NCBI GenBank assembly: GCA_963969365.1
Contig: OZ017748.1
Span: 1,922,001-1,986,000, forward strand
Direction of reading: 5' to 3'
Length of the DNA stretch: 64,000 bases
Source of the DNA: Asterochloris sp. CNOR1
Taxonomy: Eukaryota; Chlorophyta; Trebouxiophyceae; Trebouxiales; Trebouxiaceae
Position 1 is the stretch's first letter, and every line of letters starts with the position of its first letter. A program made the translations under genes and the position numbers. The notes beneath the pieces are model-generated. The model made no database searches, had not been told where the DNA came from, and saw nothing but the letters and a program-made list of their open reading frames with translations. Below, piece after piece: positions 55,330 through 64,000 of this stretch.

Positions 55330-58300
55330 ATGACTTTGCAGTTCACACTCAGAAGCTTCCCTCAAACAGGTGAGCTGATCTCCCTGCTATCTGGGTGCCA
55401 AAATAGCATTGCTACACAAACAGTGAAAACTTTCAACATCACTACAGGGACGCTGAAAGAGGCATGTGGACTGCCGTTTGCTACAGTGGTGCAGCCATAT
55501 GCTCAGCTGGAGCACCTGCCTCTGGAACAGACTCCCACCGTGACAGAAGCAGAGCTTGGGCGATGCCAGGAGTGCTATGCGTAAGCCGCCGGCATGCCGG
55601 TGTGCCCGTCTAAGGAGCCATTGCAGGTAAACACCCACACTGTCTGCCTGCAGGTACATCAACTGGCATTGCTCCTTCGGCCCCACAGGCTGGAACTGCT
55701 CCCTATGCGGGGCGTTTTGTCCTTACAAGACCCTTAAGAATCGCAGGTCAGCTGAGGCTGGACGTCCTGCCCTGCTGCTGCACCCTAAGTGCCATGCAGA
55801 CATGCCCATTGGCATGTAGTCATGCTCGTCCCGCATTGGGCAAGCCATGGCCTGTGGTACCTGTCCCGCAGTGCGCAGTTGGCAGTGAGCCCATTGTATG
55901 CATGCTCGCAGGTATTCCCGCGCTGGTCTGCGTGGCAGCCTGCCAGAACTGCATGAGTTTGGCGTGGAGGTGCTCTGCCACCCGGAAGCAGAGGTGGGAA
56001 GCTCGTTACTCCAGCCAGTCCACATTCACCTACTGCGGCGGCCCTGCCGCAGGGGCTGTGTCGCAGGGGCTGTGTCCGAGGGGCAGCACACCAAGCAGTC
56101 CCCCACACCTCCCCCTGGCCCCTGCCTGCAGCCCACATGTCTGAGGAGGAGTTCGTCCCTGCAGGACCCAACCAGCATCCCAGAGGTGGCCGGCCAGGCA
56201 GTGTTCCTTGCCTTGGTGGACCTCAGCGGCGGTGAAGACTACTTGGAGCTGGTCAGGGGTGCCCTGCAAGCAGCGCTTGAGGCACTGCCGTCCACAGCGC
56301 TGTTTGGGCTGATCACCTTTGCCGACCAGGTCTGCAGACACCGCCATGCCTGCAGCTGTACCCCACACACTAAGGTTGCCCCAAGCCGAGAAACTTTGCC
56401 AGCACCAAGCCGGAGCCCATGTGCATGGTGCCAACATCTGCAGGCGTGCCAAAAGCTCAGGCACACAATGCTGGTGCAGGGAGCAGCCTGGTAGTTGGTC
56501 CTTGCTGTGCTTCCACCCTTGGAGTGCCTTCATCCCAGGCTTCCTGCACGACCCATCCCTGCAGCTGCACCTGCCTGACATATAGGGGCGGCGCCCCAGC
56601 ATACATCCCGCTGAATGCAGCCTCCTTCCCTTCAGATGCACCTGCACAACAGGCAAGACCAGTACCTCAGCGTACGCTGTGTGCCCCCATCGCTACATTT
56701 GTGGATCCACCGACTCCCAGGCAGCCTTGGGTGCCCTGACCGTGCAGGCACACCTGAACGCTACAGCGCCGGCCCACACTGGCCTGCACTGCATGACCTT
56801 GTCTGTCTGTTGTGCCTTGACCCTTCCTGTCACCACTTTTCAGGCAGCCTGCCTGCCATGGCTGCACCTGCACGGCACGCAGGGGCGGCCGCCAAGAGCG
56901 CCCTGTTGCTCTCTGTCACCCTTGACCATCACTTGTACCACTTCAGGCGGCCCTCCCTGGCCCTGCAGGTGCACCTGCACGACACCCAGGGGCCCCGCCC
57001 CAGCGTGCGCTGCGTGCCTCTCTCCCCAGAGGCAGCCGGCCCCCCCACGCTGCCAGGGCTGGAGGATGCGCTCCCCTTGGAGCAGCTGCTGGCCCCTGTC
57101 GGTGCCTGCAAGGAGCAGATTGTGGCTGCACTGGACTGTTTGGACAGCCTCCTGCCGGATGGGGGCTTGGACAGTGCCAGTTCCTGTGTGCGGCCCTTTG
57201 GCGGGGCCCTGCAGGCGGTGCTGCGCTACCTGGGGTCGGGCGGCTCCACTGCTGGCAGCGCTGGGGCAGCCGGCAGGCCAGGCACGGCAGGAGGGGGTGT
57301 GCTGGACACTTCTGGTGTGTGCTGGCAGTGGCGCGAGCATCTGTGTATTTGCAGCCTGTTCGCCTGGAGCAGGCTCTGTGCAGCTGTGTGTGGCACCTTG
57401 CTCCGTCTGCCTTGCAGTCATTGCATGGCCATGTCCGCAGTCATCTTGCTTGAGTCCCTGCAAATGGCTGGCAGAGTCGCAGTGTGCCTCCAGCGTCCGT
57501 GGGTTCAGAACAGACATGTGCAACTGCAAGTCAGAGCTGTTCTATCAACATCCCGTCCATGCTATGCTCGCGACTGTTCAAAGGAACCACCACTGGGGCA
57601 CTGCCAGCTCCTGAAACCTTGCAGATTGCTGCTCCAGGTGCCAGGCTGCTGGCTTTTCTGTCAGGGCCCCCCAACCGCGGGAGGGGTTCCGTGCTGCGGC
57701 AGCAGCGACTTGGCGCACAGCAGCCGGCCAGGAGCGCCGGCATTGCAGACCCATGGATGTCCAAACCTCCAGCGCAGCAGCGGCAACCCAGCCCAAGCGA
57801 GGCAGCCCCCCAGGCGTACAGCCTGGACACCGGCCTGGAGGGTGCTTCCCAGGTGGGCCCCACCTTGTGACATGATTGGAGGTGGGCAAACAGCCTGCCG
57901 GTGCAGTCATGGACACAGACTCGGTGGGCGCTCTCCAGATGGATGTCAGGTGCTCCCATCAGTGCTCAGAGGCGCCTGCAGGCGGCAACAAGACTGCGCA
58001 TGCATCAATCTAGGTGGAGCCTCGGTGAGGGTGTGTGAGGCCCAGGCATGGCTCCTGTCCCAGGCCCAGCACATGTGCCTGCTGCTACCTGTGCTGATGC
58101 AGCCAGCCATGTGAAGTGGGGCTGCCATGCCCCACGTGACTGCACCCCTGCAGGAGAAGCAGGTTCCCAGTACAGTGGCAGCTTGCCTTGCAACAAGCGT
58201 GCCAGCAGAAGCAGCGAGAGCCCGATGGCGCCATGCATGACAAGCACACTGCAGCAGATGTGCCTGTTGCTGCCTGCTTTCGCCGGCAGCTTGCCCCTCC

Positions 58301-61300
58301 AAGTCATGTGCAAACACGCCTCAGTTTCTGTGTGCTCCTCTGCAGGACGAGCGGGACTCCAGCGCCACCAGATTTTATGAGCAGGCTGCAGCAGCTGCAG
58401 CCTCCCTGGGCGTGTGCATGGACATCTTTGCTGCCTGCCCGCACAGCCTGGATCTGCAGCAGCTCGCTCCAGTTGCCACCAACAGCGGGGGGTCCATCTA
58501 CCTGTACCCTGTGCTGGAGGATGCTGCCATGCCACAGGTGACCTTTGACCCGTGTAGATCAAGATCTCCTTCATTGAACTTGTATCAGGCAGCAGCCTCG
58601 ACGCCACACCCCAGTGCCTGGCATATCAGCTTGTGCTTGGCATACCAGCTTGTGCTGCCTCTCCTCCGAGGGACAAGTCAGCCAGCTCCCGCCATGCCTA
58701 TGCAGCCCAGGCCTAATTGGTAACTCATGGGAGCAGCACCATTGAGCTGAATGTGCAGTACACAGAGCTGGCCACAACTTGTGTGGTGCTCCAGGCATGC
58801 AGCCCTGCACAGGCTGGCAGCTGGCCTCAGCACACATGCCTGTCCCAGTGCCGGCAGCATCATGAGCCAGCTTGCTGTGCAGTCATGTTTTGCGATCCCT
58901 GCAATCTGACCACACCATCTGCCGCAGGATGTCTATCGGCGCCTCTCCTGTTCGTTTGCACGGGATGCACTGATGCGCCTGCGCACCTCCACAGAGTTCA
59001 AGGCTGCTCAGATCTATGGGCAGGCCTACCCAGTAAGCATCTGGCCTGGACCAGCCAGGCCCGCAGTGTGCTGCTTTGCGGCAAAGGCTCATGTGATAGG
59101 AGTTGAACTCGCATTAATCCTCTGCATCAGAACGCCAGCTGGCTGACCCTGCCTCTTTGCGTGATGCCGACCCGTGAGCCATTTTAGCCTTGCTTTGCTG
59201 TGATTCTGTCCATTCGAATGCGTGTGTCTGGTGCTGCCCAAACATCACCCTGCCTTCCTTGTGCACACTGCAGGATGAGCAGTATGAAAACCTGGCACAC
59301 ATCATCAGCTGCGATCAGCAGACCTGCTTTGTCTTTGACTTCCAGTTCACCAGCACTGATGGGTTCTCGAGTGCGGCAGACTCACCTCCCACTGTTCAGC
59401 TGGTTTTCCAGTATTCGCTGCTAGTGCCCAAAGAAGCCGCTGCTGAGCCCCCCACACCTTCTGGGTGAGACTGCTGGTGTGCAAGCTGGTGCTGTGTTGG
59501 CATTGGGCACTGGAGCGCTGTGTGCGGCTGTAGGACAGCTGTGCCGTCGCTTAGCATCTGATGCTGCCAGCTGGAACTCCTGCTGTGATGGAGTTGTTGG
59601 AAAGAGTGCTTCTGTTCCACGCGTGCATGGCATCAGCTGGATGGAACTGCCTGTGCAACCCTACTCCGCTGCCTAGCTACGGCCGTTTGGGTGGTGCTTG
59701 CTGTGGCCCGCAGCCGTAGAGGGGGCCTGCCCAGCTGCACAAGAACAACTGACGGGGCATCTGGCCCTGCCATCGCAGGTTTGTCCTGCAGCGGCGCTTG
59801 CGCATAGTCACCATGGCGATGCCCCTGGCCAAGACCCCGCAGGCGCTGTACAACAACGCAGACCCTGAGGTCATCCTCACAGTGCTGCTGCACAAGATCA
59901 ACAGGGCTGCAGAAGCTGAGGGGCTGGCAGAGGCGCGGGGGCTGCTGCAGGACTGGCTGGTCACGCTCACTGCCCGGTACAATCAGAGAGTTGCCAAGAG
60001 GCTCAAGCCGGATCAGACCCTGGACGTGAGCGTGGTCCCTGGGGTGCACTGCTTCCTTGCCCCAACAGCATTTTCTTGTGTAGCACACTGTCCTGCATCA
60101 AGCTGTGCAGCTTAGTTGGCGTGGTTCTGGCAGATTTCTGTCCATGGACTCATGAGAACCCCCACCCAAGCTGACCTGGGGAGCGCTGCATGCGGTCATG
60201 GTCGTCTGTGACGCAGCATGCCTGATGCAAAGTGCAGCTGCTGAGCCTTGCTCATGCCAGGCAATCACCCCAGGAGGCCCCATGAGGCCGCCTGCAGTCA
60301 GATGCCGATGGTCATGGGCATGCAGCACGCTCCAATTGCTCAGCAGATGAACCTCCATCACTACCCAGGGCCTGCAATGCTGCCTGCAGAGCCCATATGG
60401 CTGCACCAGGCCCACAAGCTCCCCTGCAGAGAGCCGACATGGCTTACTTTACATGCTAGCCAGCTGTCCAGCTGCCCTGATGTTGCGGCCTGACCAGACG
60501 GCCGCCTGCAGGTTGAGTACTGAAGGCCCTCTTGACGGCCTGCAGATCGATCCTGCCTTTGAGGACTGTGAGGCCATTCAGGCCCTGCCCCGGCTGGTGT
60601 ATGCTCTGCTGCGCAGCCCCCTGCTGAGCATCTGCCCAGGGCAGCACCCCGATGCCCGCGCCAGCCTGCAGCAGCTGTGGACCTGCCTGCAGCCGCCGGA
60701 GCTACGCAGGGCAGTCTACCCCCTGCTGAGCAGCTACATGGACCCTGACACAGAGGCAAGCATTGCATGGGCTGGGAACACACGCTGCTGGATGTTACAT
60801 GCTGCTGCTGCCCGGTTTGACATGGGCCTAGCTGAGCCAGGCACAGTGAACCAAAGGGAATGGACCTGCTGCAAAAGTCCATGGCTGCGCTGTGGCTGTG
60901 CCTTTGATGGGTCTACCTTTGCACACCAGTGATCATCTGCTTGGGTGCAGGCCTTCCCCCGCCACAGTCTGAGTAGAGCGGCGCTGATCACCAGCGGTGC
61001 CCCCATCTTCCTTTTAGACAGCTTCACCTTCCTCATTGTGAGTTCTGCCACTCTCAGTCAGGGTAACCCAATGTCAGCTGAGGCTGGCATGATGTGCTGC
61101 CATGGGCTGCAGCTGCACTCTGCCACACAGCATCTGAAAGGCTGCCCTGACACCCAGACGTAGAGCAATGCTACTACAGGTCAGCAAGAATGCCATTTCC
61201 CTTGTGATTTTCGATTTGAGCTCATGCAGGGTGTTGTTGCTGCAGGTTTACTATGCACCCAGCCACCCAGCACATCTGCCATTCCCGCCTTCCCAACAGA

Positions 61301-61695
61301 GTTTGCTGCGCCGCACCATCAACAGGCTGCGCCAAAGTCGACGCGTCACCCCACAGCTCAAGATGCTGCGAGGCAAGCCACCTGCTGGCTGGGTTGGCAG
61401 TGCCTGGACGCTCTCTGGCAGCTTCAAACAAGCCGGAGGACAGTGGCGCATCTGACATGTGCAGTCGTCCTGTCAGACTTCCCATCCTCTCTTGTCCGTG
61501 GCCTCTGTGCTCAGAGCACCTCTGTGACGTGTTGCAGGCGGCATTGATGATGTGGCGCTTTTCACCAGTCAGCTCATTGAGGAACCAGATGCAAGTGCAA
61601 CAAAGGATAACAGACAAGCACTGATGGGCTTCGTAAATTTTCTAGATCGCATCAGATGGGAAACCATTCAATTCATTGAACACAGTGCTGCATGA
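55330..61695 (+). CDS. SEC23/SEC24-like COPII coat protein, atypical plant SEC23 type
   Basis: COPII-type vesicle coat protein of 796 aa, closest from memory to the atypical Arabidopsis SEC23-like protein At4g01810. A zinc finger with C53, C56, C73, C76 (RCQECYAYINWHC, WNCSLCG) is followed by the vWA-like trunk from about 117 (QAVFLALVDLSGGEDYLELV, ALFGLITFADQ, MDIFAACPHSLDLQQL, GGSIYLYPVLED), beta-sandwich (RRLRIVTMAMPLAKT), helical domain (DPEVILTVLLHKINRAAEAE) and gelsolin-like end (ALITSGAPIFLLDSFTFLI, MGFVNFLDRIRWETIQF). Exons: 55330-55369, 55448-55580, 55654-55746, 55912-55993, 56165-56329, 56969-57314, 57638-57852, 58346-58537, 58928-59032, 59274-59464, 59779-60025, 60546-60755, 60951-61037, 61246-61372, 61538-61695. 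Two introns begin GCAAGC. No ATG lies closer to the N-terminal match than 55330. Its stop converges with the hydratase gene. Confidence 0.9.
56558..57030 (+). repeat. Four decayed copies of a SEC23-like exon start before the real one
   Basis: The real exon starts at 56969 (gtgcacctgcacgacaccca; VHLHDTQGPRPSVRCVPLSP). Upstream in the same intron are 56558-56610 (ctgcagctgcacctgcctga), 56632-56695 (readable as MHLHNRQDQYLSVRCVPPS), 56741-56805 (VQAHLNATAP) and 56858-56925 (WLHLHGTQGRPP). Spacing is about 75-115 bp. The copies vary in frame and splice-site quality. Confidence 0.85.
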
Positions 61696-61818
61696 GTTCT
61701 GAAACATGCATTGGGGGTAAGGGGTGCCTGTTGGGCTGCTGCCCCATGAGGACATCACAGGATTCAGAATTGAAAGTGCATTGGCAAAGGCCTGCAGCCA
61801 TCTGGTGCAGGCAGGCTG
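61696..61818. other. SEC23-like / hydratase convergent gap
   Basis: 123 bp between convergent stops. Nothing else seen. The 3' UTRs probably overlap. Confidence 0.45.
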
Positions 61819-63897
61819 TCAAAGAGCAGCACGCTCTCGCTCCTGACTGTCCAACACTCCTGGCTGGAATTCCACTGCAGCATTTGAGACGACCAAACTA
61901 TTTCGCTCGACAACCCTGGCCTGGAAGATGACCTTGATGGCGCTGACAACCCACATCCGTGTCTGCAGAGTCTCTCCAGGGAACACATGGCCAGAAAATC
62001 TTGCCTGCACGGTGCACATCACTGATCTTGCAGGTCCATTGCCAGTGCAGGCCACCCGCCAAGCATGGAACGCTCTTGAGCATCCTCATCCTACTGGAAG
62101 TGGGACAGCCTGTCTGTCACCTTGACCCATCGCAGGTTAGCTGGGTTGTCATGGCCCAGGGCCTGCAGCACATGTTTTGTGGAGAGCGCATAGGTGCAGA
62201 GGCCGTGCAGGATGGGGACCTCAAAGCCACCCTTGCCGCTGAACTCTGGGTCGATGTGTAAGGGGTTGTAGTCGCCATTGAGCCTGCACACATGAACAGC
62301 CACCACTGGCGTTTGCAGGCATGTGCATGGGGAGGAGGTCCAGTGCTGCGAGATGTCTGTGCACACAGGGAAAACAGCAGCCCAGGAGAACACTCCCCAG
62401 GACTGAGCAGGTGTGCAAGGAGCTGGGTCCCGCACGCGCTCGGGTGCCTCACCGGTACAGAGCCGCCTGCTCTGGAGAGGTTCTCTCCTCCACAACTGCA
62501 TCAGTTGGGGTGTCGGGGGGCTGATTGAGTGCAATCACATCAGCTCGGCGTGGCACGCTGGAGGTTGGGCCAAAGCCGCCTGCATCATCATGCACATGGT
62601 CAGGGCAGCTTGCCAGCATACACCTGTATGTATGGCTTTTTGGCCGGTACGAGTTCTTCAAGCCCACACGCACCTGATCCTCTGGCAAAAATCGTAAGCT
62701 CATTCTCAGCATACACCTGCACTGCTGTTGGGCATCGGTGAGGGGCATGAGCAGGGGTACTGGCCTCTACAAAGGTGACTTCATGCAGTGCCCATTCCTT
62801 GCAGCCCAGGGTGCTGACCTGGTCGGTGGCTGCATCGATGATGGTGGCTTTGGTACTGATGAGGGCAGCCTTGCCCTTGTCCACCATGTCCACCAGGCTG
62901 GGCATCACAACAAAGTCGCCTGGAAGCACAAGGTGAACGCTATGAAGCTGCACAATCTGCTTGGAGCCTCCAGCACACCTATCAGGCAGGCTTGGCATGC
63001 AGATAGGCCCCATGCAGAGCAATTCCAGATGAGGCGGTGTGTGCAGACCGTCCCAGCTGAGAGAAGGGCTTCTGACACAGACAGCCTCACCCAAGAGGCG
63101 CTCACAGCAAGGCATGCAGGCAGCTGCAGCTGGACTGTGTCAATACCTTCTGGAGGGAGTGGCTTATGCAACAGCAGGAAGTGCTCTCCATGTAGGAGGA
63201 GGCTCTGCATGGAAGAGGGACACAGACTCATGCATCAGCTGCCATCATCATGCATCAGCTGCCCAATTATGCTCACTGCATCATACTGCTGTATCACACA
63301 GCACTGTATTGCTATGGCCAGCTGCCTGCTTGGAAGCATACTCACAGGGTCAAAGGTCGGCAGAAGATCGGCAAATGGTACATGTGCTCTGTGCACTGAG
63401 GCAACAGGCCAGGTTGGGAGTGGGCCGAAGTGGGGGTGATTCTCGAACACATACTGCAGGGGCACGCCCAGATCAGTGTGGCAGGCAGCAACACCATCAG
63501 AAAGGTGTGCTTCAGGCAGTAGTCAGGAATGCAAACAGGAGCTCTGGCCAACGCAAGCAGGTGATCAATGGCCTGTCATGCTCATCAGCAGCTGCTTGCC
63601 TGGAGCTCCTCCCTCTTGCATCCACAAGAAATGTTGTAGAGTATGACGTCTCTGGGCATGTACCTGAAGCAGCAGGACGTGCGTGCAGGATATCTCTGGT
63701 GTGCAAGTGTAGCAAATGCAGTGTGACTTGTACCTCCAAGGCACAGCTTCATAGTTCCTGCAGGAAGAAGCTCAGCTCAATTCAGGTGGGGACACCGCTT
63801 GCCATGCAAGGTCCTGATACGAAAGGCAAACAGCAGATGCTGATTGGCTGGCCACTTGCCTGCCCTTTGCTGCATCGATGAGAGGACGATAGTCCAT
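61819..63897 (-). CDS. ECH2: Enoyl-CoA hydratase 2 (MaoC-like, double hot-dog)
   Basis: R-specific enoyl-CoA hydratase, which in plants (Arabidopsis ECH2) degrades unsaturated fatty acids in peroxisomes. The product is 295 aa against about 309. N-terminal half: YMPRDVILYNISCGC, YVFENHPHFGPLPT, LLPTFDP, SLLLHGEHFLLLHKPLPPE, MVDKGKAALISTKATI. Catalytic half: RTSPEQAALYRLNGDYNPLH with IDPEF (hydratase 2 Asp and His present), PILHGLCTYALSTKHVL, SGHVFPGETLQTRMWV, FQARVVERNSLVVS. Exons: 63897-63860, 63663-63600, 63453-63346, 63204-63147, 62919-62819, 62716-62674, 62579-62453, 62283-62121, 62004-61819; phases agree. The first two introns begin with GC. The C-terminus ends ERERAAL, which is not a standard SKL-type peroxisomal signal, so location is uncertain. 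Confidence 0.9.
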
Positions 63898-64000
63898 GAT
63901 TCCAAATCCAGGCCTCAGGCTTTGGTCAGGGATATCATTGGACGTTGCCTCCCTTTCTGGGAAAGTCTATGTCTCATGTCTCAGGATGTAGCAGGCGAGC
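63898..64000 (-). promoter_or_regulatory. Upstream of the hydratase gene
   Basis: Last 103 bp of the window, upstream of the hydratase ATG. Presumed 5' UTR and promoter; no motif recognised. Confidence 0.3.

Noticed and set aside
56615-58114. Long open frame of 499 codons on plus
   Set aside because: It runs through introns and overlaps SEC23-like exons in another frame over part of its length. It has no family resemblance outside the exon-derived part.
1-64000. Introner-like elements or another dispersed intron repeat
   Set aside because: The intronic repeats match their own flanking exons, not each other across genes. Common 'ctgcag' strings are just acceptor sites.
1-64000. Transposons, virus-like elements, tRNA genes, CRISPR arrays
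   Set aside because: I saw no reverse transcriptase, integrase, transposase or capsid-like coding, no terminal repeats, no tRNA cloverleaf and no regular spaced repeats.

Overview
The window is nuclear DNA of a green alga, most likely a trebouxiophyte chlorophyte (inference). It has moderately GC-rich sequence, very intron-dense genes with 'ctgcag' acceptors, two TGTAA poly(A) signals in the chlorophyte style, and plant-type versions of COP1, NIPA, group III phosphofructokinase, an F-box/LysM protein, an atypical SEC23 and a peroxisomal-type enoyl-CoA hydratase 2. No tRNA, rRNA, CRISPR array or virus-like element was seen.

Layout, with gene models built by hand from reading frame, splice phase and remembered family sequences: ORC5 3' end (+, 1-567); CSN2 (+, 720-5809); COP1 (-, 6084-14133); F-box/LysM protein (+, 14402-16007); NIPA-type Mg transporter (-, 16263-18053); CZIB/DUF866 protein (+, 18157-19055); ACT-domain glucan phosphorylase (+, 19399-29919); plant-type 6-phosphofructokinase (+, 30393-35496); divergent kinesin-like coiled-coil protein (-, 36483-45094); SF3b subunit 5 (+, 45312-45713); unrecognised nuclear-looking protein (+, 46063-54856); SEC23/24-like coat protein (+, 55330-61695); enoyl-CoA hydratase 2 (-, 61819-63897). 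Three head-to-head pairs share short gaps of 103 to 268 bp. Four pairs end tail-to-tail.

Functional links: CSN2 and COP1, two COP/DET/FUS pathway components, lie tail-to-tail 274 bp apart. Starch/glycogen phosphorylase and phosphofructokinase are consecutive on the same strand, joining glucan breakdown to glycolysis. The rest looks like ordinary housekeeping.

The most striking signal is not a gene. Introns through most of the window carry decayed copies of the edges of their own neighbouring exons, often with the splice site included, as one to four tandem units of about 40-180 bp. Clear cases are at 56558-57020 (SEC23-like), 47292-47505 (unknown gene), 31705-31990 and 33307-34100 (phosphofructokinase), 20683-20970 and 21993-22172 (phosphorylase), 40428-40651 (kinesin-like), and in CSN2 and COP1. 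This suggests introns here grow by local duplication of exon-intron boundaries. Other leads: about 9% GC-AG introns, an ACT-phosphorylase fusion, a phosphofructokinase with GGDGT replaced by GGNGG, a kinesin-like protein without a P-loop, and a CZIB protein without its zinc cysteines.
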